Source of the DNA: Siphonodentalium dalli
Lineage: Eukaryota > Mollusca > Scaphopoda > Gadilida > Siphonodentaliidae
DNA: 64,000 bases
Direction: 5' to 3'
Assembly (NCBI GenBank): GCA_032622095.1
Contig: CP136064.1
Location: 252,840,484 to 252,904,483, forward strand
Shown: positions 45,571 through 57,784 of the stretch, in pieces
Layout of the letters: the number at the start of each line of letters is the position of its first letter
How positions within the stretch are numbered: the first letter of the stretch is position 1
Made by a program: the position numbers and the translations under genes
Notes under the pieces: generated by a model
What the model saw: the letters and a program-made list of their open reading frames with translations, nothing else
The model's database searches: none
Told to the model about the DNA's origin: nothing

Positions 45571-47480
45571 CGCTGAATAATCTGGGAAAGCATCGGTCTC
45601 TCTCGGGTGATATTTAAAGCGACACATAAGATTCATTTTGTCACTTTCCGGCTATCAAAATATGTTGCTAAATTCATGTAATACTGATACACTGTTAAAA
45701 AAATTAAGATTTATACACGTGTTTTATCAAAATCGGTAGTGTTTTTATATATACGGATTATGTGTTTACAACTAAGATATGAAATCACTAGTGTTATAAT
45801 CAAAAATGCTTGACATGTTTTAAACGGTTACATTCGTAACATTCAGCAGTACAGCACTGCAATTAAAATCCGATCATGATTGTAAAGTCAAAATTAATAC
45901 ACATACATATTTATTTTAACTTAAAAATATTATGTGCGGTAATTATGTTACTTAGACAAAGATTATGGCCTATTTGCACTTGTTGTTTGTGGTATATAAA
46001 CACATTACGCGTATTTGAACTGAGACGTTTTAAATCGCTAGTGTTTAAAATTTTCTGCCAGACCGATACCACGTGTGATATTTTGATTGCAACCAGATGT
46101 TCGCTTCAACGATTCACATTCATTATTTTCGGCATTGCAAGGAACTAGTCGTGGTAATGCGACATATATACTGATCATGTTGTATTCGGGTTGCCATTGT
46201 GTTTGTCACAATACAAATCACGGTGAAATTCAGGAGCTGTTTCCAGGATCCAACCCAAAATAAAAGGTAAGTACATACATGTAGCTATGTATAAATCCAA
46301 CAGCAATGAACATTTGCCGCTTATATTAAATTTGAAGTCTGTGAGTCGACAAAGAACTCATGAGTTTTAATTTTCAAAGTTGAAATGCAAATGCTGAATT
46401 GTCGATGTTACCACTTACCAGGTTACATTTTCGTCATAACACGTTGGCTTGTACTGAGTTTTGGTCTTATTTACTTCAAATGTTAAAGACAAATTTAAAT
46501 GTTTGAACTTTTTTTTAAAGTAATCTTTGTTTTCCAAAATGTCCAATAAACATGCACTCAATTATGACATATCTTTTTAAAACAAATTTGCTAAACCGAC
46601 GTCTTCGACTTATACACCACCCAGGAAAACCGCCTGCAGGTAGAGATGCATCAAGCCCAACAGGGAGTAAGTTTGAATTTAATGTTATTAATTAATGAAC
46701 TCATGGGTCCGATTTAATTATATTTCTTCCACAGAAAACGTACATATTGTGGTTTCATTTTGTCAAATCTGACAGGGTTTCTTTAACCACGTTTGAGTGT
46801 TCCTCAGCCTGTATCAACAATGACAATGATCACCTCTTATAAAGAGCGTCCATGCTTCTGTCGAACAAAAGCTGTATAGAAAATAAAGAGCGTTCTCGGT
46901 TATTATGATCCTTCTGTTTTTCATTTTTGTTTCAGGATTCTGTATGAACAGACAATATTACAAGGGTCGGGAAAGGTAAAGACTCGATATATTCAGTTAT
47001 TGTACCTCAAGGACATTCCATAATTGATGTGATGATAAGTCCCATTGTACAGGAAACACAGATGCAGAAGAATAAAATATCACTTCTCTCCAAAAACTCG
47101 GAGATGGTCCCACATATGGGATTCAGAGCGATTATACGGAATATACATGGATTCTACACATAGAAAGAAATGTAGGGTATACAATAGGGTCTGCTGTGTA
47201 ACTTGATATAACCTATCACTGGATTATATATATGGAACTACACAGAATTGGAATTCTCATAAAGAATCGCTGGATTATATAGGGAACTATACACAGGATT
47301 TATCGGAACATTTTATAAATCCCTGTGAGAGACTCGTAGAAATAAGAGAATGCATGGCACATGATCTTTATATAATTGACGACCAACCGAAGCAAGAGTT
47401 AACCAACAAACAATTTGGCGAACATGTTGAACAGTTTTTTTATTTGTACCGAATTTTTTTTTTTGGAATAAAATATTTAG
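45571..47480. other. Spacer with splice-like signals, no gene recognised
   Basis: Strong donors at 46267 (aaaag|gtaagt), 46667 (gggA|gtaagt) and 46976, with acceptors before 46625, 46936 and 47053. A remnant of the hairpin MITE (aagagaatgcatggcaca) is at about 47343-47360. Confidence 0.35.
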
Positions 47481-47484
47481 AAAC

Positions 47485-50400
47485 ACATCGGGTGTTTTAT
47501 TTTCATAATAATAAACACGTCATAGTAGTCCATGAGCCAGGACCGAGAATGGTACCATTTTGGTGGGCAATTCTATCAACATTTTTCTCAAAGCTTTTAA
47601 GCTCAAGTTTATATGATGGCTGGGGCGCACTGTGGCAGTGTAGCTTAGTGTGCAAAATCTGTGTTTCCATGGCAACGGATGGTGTTTTTGGCCAGTGTAA
47701 AAAATATGCCTATAATGGTCTACAACTACAAAGTTCAATGCATTAACTATATCTTTGCATTCGTATGGGGTGACACCCTTGGCGGGCTTTCTTTTGGCAT
47801 GAGAGATTTCATCTCTAGAGGTCAAGGTCATACACAAAGTTCAAGGTCATTCACCAAAGTATTAGCTTTTTTCATATCGGGTCATACATTTTCTACCCAC
47901 TGATTTTATAGATCAGTTTTGAATACATTATCTTTGCTCCTAAATAATCTGTAGCGTATGTGCTACATGGTGAACTGCATTATTGTTGAAACCGACATGT
48001 CAGTCATGAGATGTAGGCCTTTAAACTTGGTGACCATTTTCCACAATGGGTCAAAATAAGTTAGTTCACAATATATCATGCTTCTGTGTAGTCCAGGCGA
48101 TTGGTTCATGGGAATGTAAGAAATGCACAACTTATGATAAAGGCATGAAACTTCCAATATATGTTCCTTGGACCTTACTGATCAGTTTCAGATATGGAAC
48201 CCGCCGAGATTTGGCGCTGCTTAGCAACGCTGTCTAGGCAACTACCCGAAAGTATAAAATGCTCATTACAGTATTTCATTCAACTTAAGTTCTTTTGAAT
48301 TGCATATTTGCGGTATAGTTGTGACATAGGCTGAATTACACAGACTTGTGTCCTTGTTTCCTATCATAATGTCCATCACAACCGTTGCTATGCAGCTACC
48401 CAGTTAGTAAAATGTATAATTGGCACTCTTCTGTGTGGCATTTTGGGACCAGAATTGATGGTAGATTTGTCTGAAATACATTTTACATATCGTCGGCTGT
48501 ATTCAAAGACGATTTTTCGCGCGAAAAGTGTTTTTTCTCGAATTCGGAATCTACGTATCAAAATACATCAGATAAATTCTCATCAGGACCGAAATCCAAT
48601 GATCAGAAATCAGAATTTTAGGCATATGACTTAACCTCGTATTTTCAGTGAACATTTTTGACAGTTCAGAAAAGACGTAAAAATTATACGAGGTTTCTGA
48701 GCAAGAACAGCGGCCACGCTGTTGACACAGACGTCATATAAATTACGCGCCAAAAAACTTTGCATTATAGTCAAGGCGCGGATGGAGGGGGTGTTATATT
48801 ATTATTGGGACTAGTGGTATATGTTGGCAACATTATCACTGATTACGAATCCCGTTTGCCGCACAGAAAAAAGTTGCAGCCAAAATACTAAGGATATCGG
48901 TCCTATTTCCAAGGTCGTCCCTCGATATTTAACGACGTTTTTGCCGACTACTGTAGAGTGGTTACTGCAACAAAAAACGTCCATAGATAGTCAACTGTCG
49001 AGTGAATCGTCCTAGAATGAACGAATACAACATGTGTTGATATGTTCTGAATGCAGTTGATATGTTCTGAATGTAGTTGTCGATTTCTCTACTATCATGA
49101 CATCGTGACGACTGCAAAATATTTTTCGTGACAATTCGAAGAAATGTTCCCTTTTCAACTATATTTGAAAGAACACTATACTATAGATCAGGTAGTATTA
49201 CATGTCATTAGAATATAATGCGATGGCGCATTTATGGATAGTTCCAGAGTAAAAGCCGGAATGCTAACCCTCACCCAAAGGAGAACAACTGGCAGGCGCT
49301 GTCCATACGATATTTAGCCTATCGATTTCGTCAATATAGAGACTGAGTCATTCGTTGAGAAATATAATATTAGCTATTCCAATTCGTTCCAGAGCTATAT
49401 AAATTACTGTTTTATGGATATCTGAGTTTAACACTTGGAATTTCGTGAATGCATTACTGGGCCATGATTAATATACGCCCTCATTCTACGCGATTCGATC
49501 CAGGCCCCAGCTGAAAACTATAACGTCACACCGTGAATAAACTAATTTAAATTATACGTTGAATTATGCGATTGTTCATCATACTATTATTTCAAATATA
49601 TATTGTGTTATAGATTCGAAAACTACTCGACCTATCCGACTCAAAGTTGGTATGTAGGCTTCAAGTTACTTTGATACGGGGAACAACATGGGCGGGTCCA
49701 ATTTCACATGCGACCGCTTCCTTGACCTTGACCTCGCTCATATACGCTCGCATAGGCATGTTTCTGGACCTCAACAAATCCGACTCGAGTTTGGTATGTA
49801 GGCCTACATGTACTTTGATCCCGGGAACAATATGGGCGGGTCCAATTTCACGTGTGACCGTGTCCTTGACCTTGTCCTCGCTCATATACGCTCATATAGG
49901 CATGTTTTGGACCGATCTAACAATAGTTTGTCCAGGCGGAGGAGATCACACATAAATCCCTAAATAGCCCGGACGAAGTCGGGCACATCGGCTTGTGTTA
50001 CATATTTAATAATGTGGGGTGTGCTGTATCTAAAACAATACATGTTCTTGTTCGGGTAGCTGCATGGCAATGGTTGTTATGGACAACATGATATAAAATG
50101 ATATCACAAACCACTACATGCTATCATATGTGACAACTAAACCTCCAATATGTAAATAATAATTACTATTGTTTAAATTCTGTAAACCGTCACCTTAAGA
50201 TACATTTTATTATTTCGGGTAGTTGCCGATCATCCGTTGCTGAGGAGAGTCCCGTCTCGATGGGCCCTATATCTGAAAATGATCAGTATGGTTCAAGGAA
50301 CATAATTATGTGCCAAGTTTCATGCTTTTATCATAAGTTGTGTAATTTTGACACCAAGCTCATGGACATGGTGTAGAGTATAGAGTTAGATACTTATAGT

Positions 50401-51350
50401 GGGATCCCTTCAGGGTTGAATCTTGGCTTTAGTGACTAAAGCATGACAGTTCAAATACAAGGTTCGTTGATTTCAACTGCGGCCTTTTTTATTTTTCTTT
50501 AAATATATGGTGCCGTTGTCATGGAAACCTGAATTTATAACGACATTGAACCACCACACCCACCTGGGCACGTCCCCCAAAACGTTTTCCCTATAACTAA
50601 CCAACATATTTTGTTATATATGTAAAATTTTCATGCTTTAGTCAATAAATTCACAATTCAGCCCTTAAAGGACCCCAGATAACTAAATAACTCTATAATA
50701 TGCACAAAAGCAGGATATCTTGGGAAATAAATGATTTTGACCCATTTTGGAAAATGGCCACAAGGTTTAGAGGCCTATATCTCACGACTGACTTATCGTT
50801 TGCAACAATAACACAATTCTCCGTGTAGCCTATATGCTCTAGATTATTTCCGAGTAAAGATAACATATTCAAAACTGATAAACAACGCAGCGGGTTGAAA
50901 ATGTATGACCCGATATGAACAAACCCAATATTTTGGTCAATGACCTTGACCTTTGTATGTGACCTTGACCTCTAGAGGTGAAATCTTCAGTGTCAAATGA
51001 AAGCCCACCAAGGTTGGCACCCCATATCAATGCCAACATAGAGTTACCCCATTAAACTTTCTTGGTATAGACCATTATAGGCATATCTTTTATACCGGCC
51101 AAAAACACCATCCGTTGCCATGGAAACACACATTTGCCACACTAAGCTACACTGACCCATTGTGCCCCAGTACTGACCAAAACTTCAGATTAGGAGCTTT
51201 GTGAAAACCTTTGGTAGAATTTGCCCACCAAATTGGTACCATTTTTTTATTTTTGGGGAGCCTGGCTCATGGACTATAGTGTTTATTAAGTGTGTCTGGA
51301 AAATACACACGTTGAGTGTTTATTATAAAACACTGTGACATGTTTTTATA
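47485..51350. repeat. 3.8-kb inverted repeat, arms of about 0.9 and 1.2 kb
   Basis: 47530-47538 (ccatgagcc) pairs with 51264-51272, the stretch gtttccatggcaacggatgg (47664) with its complement near 51110, gtcatacattttctaccc (47881) with its complement near 50895, and atgcagctaccc (48390) with gggtagctgcat near 50054. The arms are diverged but collinear, with insertions in the right arm. The unpaired centre is about 48410-50050. No coding region is evident in arms or loop. Confidence 0.75.
49638..49925 (+). repeat. 144-bp tandem duplication
   Basis: ttggtatgtaggc recurs at 49647 and 49791. gggcgggtccaatttcac and ccttgaccttg also recur at the same spacing. It lies in the loop of the large inverted repeat. 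Confidence 0.85.
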
Positions 51351-51450
51351 TAAACACTACACTAGTGTTTATACATAATTGGATTGAGTGTTTATTACAA
51401 AACACTGTGACATGTTTTTATATAAACACCGGTGATTTAATTATAAAACA
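51314..51450 (+). repeat. 71-bp tandem duplication
   Basis: gagtgtttatta...aaaacactgtgacatgtttt occurs at 51314 and 51385. Each unit is itself palindromic around aaacac/gtgttt. Confidence 0.85.
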
Positions 51451-51849
51451 TGTCTTATAAGTGTGTCTCTCAGGTGTTTTTAATTACTTGCGCCAGTCCA
51501 TGCTGGACGCAAGTAATGTTTTCGGTCCGGATCTTTGTCTGTCCTTCCGGGAATATGTTATGTCATACCGGAAGTACAAAATGTAAAGACTGCACATGCG
51601 CTAATAACGAACCAAAGCCGCTTTGGGTCGTATATAGGCTATATCTGATTTTGTGACGTCACCAATTATTAACAAATACGACGCTCTAATTTTTGAATTT
51701 GGGAAGCACTTTTGTCGCACAGTAGATCGGTGGGCCTAAAGCATTATTGTCGTAATCGGCTGTCAAGAGGCCAACACAAATCAGTCGATGTGCAACATTC
51801 TCCTATTTATATAAACGTCATGCAATCATGTATGTGTTTTGTTATTTAT

Positions 51850-52235
51850 AAAGTCAGAATACCGAGTTAATAAATGTCAGAACTCCGAGTTAAAAGACAG
51901 AATTCCAAGTTGATAAAGTCAAAATTCCGAATTATAAAGATAGAATTCCGAGTTTGGAAAGTCACAATTCCTAGTTTATTAAGTCAGAATTCCGAGATAA
52001 AAAGACAGAATTCTGAGTTTAAAAAGTGAAAAATGCCAGTTAAAAAGACAGAATTCCGAGTTTAAAAAGACAGAATTCCGAGTTTAAAAAGTGAAAAATC
52101 CGAGTTAACAAGTCAGAATTCCGAGTTATAAAGACAGAATTCCAAGTTCTAAAGTCAGAATTCCGAGTTAAAAAGACAGAATTCCGAGTTATAAAGACAG
52201 AATTCTGAGTTATAAAGACAGAAAATTCCAAGTTG
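51850..52235 (+). repeat. Minisatellite, about 19-bp unit (aaagacagaattccgagtta)
   Basis: About 20 degenerate copies alternating agtcagaattccgagtt and agacagaattccgagtt, most with an EcoRI site. No conserved frame. Confidence 0.92.
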
Positions 52236-53307
52236 TGATGTCGTCAATTATTATCTAGTACGACGTTGCTGTTTTGAATTCTAGACCACTTTTGTCGCAC
52301 AGTAGAATGGTGGGCTTAAAGCATTAATGTCGTAATATAAATATCTTGTTACTGTGTCTTTTGATTACTGGTATTGCAAATGAGAATTATGAATATTGAA
52401 TTACAAAGTTCATTCGTAGCGGTAGTTTACCTTTTATTGAGAAATAAGACACAATAAATAACGACACTATAGTAACTACAGTCTACACCTATCGGGGCGA
52501 GTGAAAAGTGATCGAAATTTCTGATGTGAAATAATAAGAATGTCACCACGAATTTACCTTTCTACTGTGCGAATTGGGCCTTTAATGTACACCACTTGGT
52601 ACTGTGCGAAACGAAATAATATATATTTAATATGGAATTAATCGTTATCATAAGACTACATACATGAATGTGATAATCCATAAATATCATACTATTTTCT
52701 GGAATCGAAAGAAAACATATAATTGTGAACAAAGCAGAAGATACATTCGTGCAGGTTCAGGCGAACTCGGTCAATGCGGAAAGTTACACGATGAGGTTAT
52801 TCGTGTCGATGTCGTGTCGATTTTAACGAAAATCGACACGACACTTTACGAATGAGATGAACAGCTATGAAATGGACACGCTTCTCCATATAGTATCTCA
52901 GCCCCAGCGCTCACCCAGCGTCAAGAAAATAAATAGATAGGTTGAATTAATTAAACAATTTCCCGCTCCCCTCTCGACAAGGTATAACTATTTTCACTTT
53001 GATGTTGGTAGTTTATACCGTGTATAGTCTAGCTGTCAATCAAGACTATGCGGAAGTACGATTCGCCTAATTTTACTCTAATTACTTTTACTGTTAATTA
53101 ACCCAGGAAATATAGGCTTATGTAAATTTTATTTGAAGGGAATACCAGGGAATCTATAAACAGATTTTGATAAATAAAAAACAAACAAATAAAACAAAAA
53201 AAGCCACAGCTACCCTCATGTAAGTGGTTTTGCCTTGGTTCGTTAATTACGCTAGCGTATGGTCATATTATGAAATGGTTGCATCGATTGTAATTTAAAT
53301 CCACTTG
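52236..53307. other. Spacer with one hairpin
   Basis: The hairpin at about 52799-52850 (attcgtgtcgatgtcgtgtc...cgacacgacactttacgaat) folds on itself. No gene recognised. Confidence 0.5.
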
Positions 53308-55330
53308 TAATACGACCCTGCCTAACTATGCTTAAAAGCCATGTCCTGATTGGCCAGTGGCCCGAGTTACCATGGCTATCTCGTTCCAGTTTTGTGGTAC
53401 AATTCTTCTTTTTCCAATTGTACCACGAAAAAAATCGGTTTATTCAGATCGCCGCACGCGACTTTTCCCGTCTTTTCTAACTCCGCGCAAACGGGGCATC
53501 AACGGAGTACACCCGCACCCGTAACCCTTTGAATTTTTCTATATCTTGACAATCTTACGAATTTTCTAGCGATTTGTCGCTTGAAACCAGTTTGGTTGCC
53601 AATGATGTTATGGTATATTGATATATGTTACGACCAAAGAAAGTTACTTAATAAGTATATTAAATGACAAAATAAATCCATGGGACCGGGCTGTGCATTC
53701 GTCGATTCGAATCTCGATCATATTCGATATTTCGGAATCAAGTTGAAAATGAAAGCGTTTGTTCACCAGTATACAGAAGGGGAATAAGATTAGTTTAGTA
53801 AACTAGATCATTTAGATCGCTTTGTGTAAGGAAAATGGTTCATAGTCGATGATCATATTCATGTTGTCCCAACAACGTTCAAAACAGAAATGACCGAAAT
53901 CGTATTTCCTGTACAATTTAAATGAAACGCACGGGCGCCGCTGAAAACACATCGTTTTTTAGCCAATCACAACGATTATTTCTAGAAGAGGTGCCTCGAA
54001 AAGTCAACGGGGGAATTTCATAACAAGACAAGACATTACCAGAGTACTCCATGCACAGAAATCGAGTACGCCCAATACGAATTACACCACGAAATGTTTT
54101 CTCACCTGAGACCGAAAAAGCGCAGTATTTCGTTGACTATTCAGTCGAATTGTGACCATAAACTTTCAGTCGTATTACAAAAGAAATAAATACACGGTGT
54201 ATCGGTGTGTATGGTCAAGTTGTATCACAAAAAACTGATTGTAGGACTCCGCTACGCGTCGTCCTACAATCAGTTTTTTGTGGTACAATTAAGAAATAAA
54301 TACACGGTGTAGAGGTGTGTATGGTCAAGTTGTACCACAAAAAACTGATTGTAGGACGACGCGTAGCGGAGTCCTACAATCAGTTTTTTGTGGTACAACT
54401 TGACCATACACACCGATACACCGTGTATTTATTTCTTTTGTAATACGACTGAAAGTTTATGGTCACAATTCGACTGAATAGTCAACGAAATACTGCGCTT
54501 TTTCGGTATCAGGTGAGAAAACATTTCGTGGTGTAATTCGTATTGGGGGTACTCGATTTCTTTGCATTGAGTACTCTGGTAATTTCTTGTCTTGTTATGA
54601 AATTCCCCCGTTGACTTTTCGAGGCACCTCTTCTAGAAATAATCGTTGTGATTGGCTAAAAAATGATGTGTTTTCAGCGGCGCCGGTGCGTTTCATTTAA
54701 ATTGTACAGGAAATACGATTTCGGTCATTTCTGTTTTGAACGTTGTTGGGACAACATGAATATGATCATCGACTATGGACCATTTTCCTTACACAAAGCG
54801 ATCTAAATGATCTAGTTTACTAAACTAAATCTTATTCCCCTTCTGTATACTGGTGAACAAACGCTTTCATTTTCAACTTGATTCCGAAATATCGAATATG
54901 ATCGAGATTCGAATCGACGAATGCACAGCCCGGGCCCATGGATTTATTTTGTCATTTAATATACTTATTAAGTAACTTTCTTGGGTCGTAACATATATCA
55001 ATATACCATAACATCATTTGGACCATATTCATTGGCAACCAAACTGGTTTCAAGCGACAAATCGCTAGAAAATTCGCAAGATTGTCAAGATGTAGCAAAA
55101 TTCAAAGGGTTACGGGTGCGGGTGTACTCCGTTGATGCCCCGTTTGCGCGGAGTGAGAAAAGACGGGCAAAGTCGCGTGCGGCGATCTGAATAAACCGAT
55201 TGTTTTCGTGGTACAATTGGAAAAAGTAGAATTGTACCACAAAACTGGAACGAGATAGCCATGGTAACTCGGGCCACTGGCCAATCAGGACATGGCTTTT
55301 AAGCATAGTTAGGCAGGGTCGTATTACAAC
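53308..55330. repeat. Near-perfect 2-kb palindrome
   Basis: Left arm starts ttgtaatacgaccctgccta, right arm ends in its complement. Positions sum to about 108,620-108,634 along the arms (for example 53341 with 55293 and 54244 with 54374), so the arms are collinear over about 1 kb with very few indels. The spacer at the centre (about 54288-54330) is roughly 43 bp. Two smaller palindromes (caaaaaactgattgtaggac and complement) flank the spacer. No transposase; matching 60-codon frames at 53350 and 55102 (minus) are mirror images of each other. Confidence 0.9.
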
Positions 55331-55370
55331 TTGACCATACACACCTCTACACCGTGTATTTATTTCTTAA
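55331..55370 (-). repeat. Inverted copy of the palindrome spacer
   Basis: acttgaccatacacacctct and following bases to ttatttctta repeat, inverted, the 41-bp spacer at the centre of the palindrome, directly outside the right arm. Confidence 0.8.
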
Positions 55371-55418
55371 ATATATATTTAATTTGCATTGTTATCTGGT
55401 TTTATTTTGTTAATAAAT

Positions 55419-55960
55419 CGTTCCAAAATTTCAAAAAGTTCCAAAATTTCAAAAAGTTCCAAAAGTTCAAATATTTCAAAAACTTCAAAAACTTCAAAAA
55501 CTTCAAAAATTTCAAAAACTTCAAAAACTTCAAAAATTTCAAAAATTTCAATAAGTTCAAAAATTTCAAAAAATTCAAAAAATTCAAAAAACTTAGTCAT
55601 TTTTATAGGCGCCAAATTACCATCCAAGACGTATATCCTTATAAACTGCGGGTCAGTCCTAGTAACGCGCACGTCAACGCGTTTGAAGTTTTTGAAGTTT
55701 TCAATGCGAATGTCACTTTAACATTATCCCACAGTGAGTGCCTAGTGTCACTTTAACATTCATCCATAGTGAGTGCCTTGTGTCACTTTAACAATCATCC
55801 CCCGTGAGAGCCTATTGTCCCTTTAATATTAAAATACTGAGTGCATTTTGTCCCTTTAATATTCAGGGCGGAAGCTGCCCATCGTTCATCGAGGTCATCA
55901 CGTGATATACATGTAGATAATACATCGTTCACATGGAGAGACTTCGTTCAGCGAGCGCAG
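55419..55960 (-). repeat. Composite repeat, inverted relative of 24540-25070
   Basis: Read on the minus strand: head acgtgatgacctcgatgaac, cgccctgaatatt, tandem units with ttaaagtgacac and gcactcac, then a tail of (aaaacttc)n-like units (55424-55590 on plus). The order is the same as at 24540-25070. A second head (tcaaggtcctcacgtaatat) is at about 55998. Confidence 0.75.
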
Positions 55961-57783
55961 TGTGTCACTTTAACATTCAAGACTGAAGCTATCCCCATCA
56001 AGGTCCTCACGTAATATACATGTAGATAATACACCATTCATCGGAGTGGCCTAAATCTGATAGTTGGTTAACAGGTAAAAAACACTACCAATATGTCTCA
56101 CCTGTAATTAGATGGGATAGAGTTATCGTTCCTAATATGCAGCCAACTGGGGCCCATATCATCATAACAGGGATATTATGTCCGTACACACAACTATTTC
56201 AGCGATGGATGAACAGAGATTTGATATCTAGATTTTTGCCAAATGTGTGATGGGCGCAAGTATAGGCAGCTCCAGTGAGTGCATTCTAGTTACATATGTT
56301 TATATGCAATATTTTTTTTGCAGTGTTTGCGGACTTAATGTGCTCAGATAAGACATTCCGATGTGATCGAAATATACCGTCTGTTCCACGCTCTTTATAT
56401 TACAATCTAGCTATATGTAATTATATTATGTTAAGGATGCAAGACTGATTATTTACAAAATGTCCATATTTTATTGCATTTCCCTTAAATTAATTTTAAT
56501 GGGTGATTTTGGGTGCTTTTATAACGTCGCCTGCATTTGCAATTTCTGCAGGGCACACAAGGTAAACTTGCGAAAGTACGTAAGTTTAAAACAATATTGT
56601 ATTCGACGGAGTTAATCTGAATGAATTATCATGCGAAGATATTATGCAGTTATTTAGAGAAGATGATGCTTCGCATGATGTTGTTAGCAGAATTTATCAA
56701 GAGAACAGTTCCAAAAGTAATGCTTTTTAGTGAAATTCCGTCTCATCATCTCACACTATCCATATAGATGCCACAATCCCAACCAGTGTTTCAAACTATG
56801 GGTCGCAGTTCCATTATGGAGATGGAGAAGGAAGAACAGTGCGAATAACATTAACAACAAGAAAACCATAATCAGAAATGGTAACGCCCTCAAGATCATA
56901 TTATTAGCCATAAATATAAATTATAATATAAAATATATTGGTTACATGAATTCACCGCCTCAGAATTCTGTTAAAACAACTAATCCTTCGAATTATTACA
57001 AACAACTACGGCTTATTACTGCATGTTTCTCATTCACCACACCAGAAAGATTCTAAGTGCGGATAAAAATATTGGAGGTATTGTGTTCCCGCCAAGAGTG
57101 CATGGTCCAGCCATTGTTCATACCTAAACATCGAAAGCAATTAACGCGGTCATAATTGTTACATACTGCAACTATAAGACATCCAGCGGATACACACCCA
57201 CGAAAACCCGAAATGTGTTGTCCTGCGAGAAATCCCATCGCTATAGCTCAATTTGACACGGCCAGATTAGGCTTCCTACAATATCCATAAACAAGATCAC
57301 ATATTATATACCCATGATTTTAATATAGAATATAAAATATATTGGTTTCGCGAAAGACCTACTCAGAATTCCGTTAAAATAACAATAACAACCAGCACCT
57401 AATAAACGAACCGGCGGCCGACTCAGTGGGCTGCAGAACGAAAAATATCTATAAAAGTTGAAATATAAGACTTACAAATTATCTTTTAAATTTCTTTTAT
57501 TGGTAATTGAGATAGCTTGTCACAAACAAAATATCAACATCATTGACATAATAATGTAAAGGACAATAAACGAAATTGAAATTCCCAACTACACCTATTA
57601 CCGGTGACCGGCCTCCTGGTCGCGCAGTTCGACTTTTAAATAAATAAACCGGAAAAAAAAAATTCTATTTATAAAAGTCCCATCGGCGCATCGGCCCACA
57701 TGTTTCTAATATTTGGCCACCAGTATACACCCGATGGGCGTGAATGATACGAATGCGCAAGTACTCCAACCACCGATACTACT
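55961..57783. other. Spacer with a 75-bp dispersed duplication
   Basis: ataaaatatattggttacatg at about 56928 and its relative at about 57329 share the following ctcagaattc(t/c)gttaaaa. No gene recognised; the 108-codon frame at 56730 has no known motif. Confidence 0.4.
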
Positions 57784-57784
57784 A

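Noticed and set aside
45217-45576. 119-codon Ser/Leu-rich frame
   Set aside because: Translation of the (CT)n microsatellite.
51850-52235. CRISPR-like alternation of a short repeat
   Set aside because: The whole unit is repeated with no unique spacers, and the genome is eukaryotic. It is a degenerate minisatellite.
53350-55284. A 60-codon frame conserved in both arms of the palindrome
   Set aside because: The arms are near-identical DNA, so the frame is conserved with them. The few differences fall at both silent and replacement sites, and no domain is recognisable.
55331-55756. 141-codon Lys/Phe/Asn-rich frame and its mirror frames
   Set aside because: Translation of (ttcaaaaa)n simple sequence; all frames are equally open.
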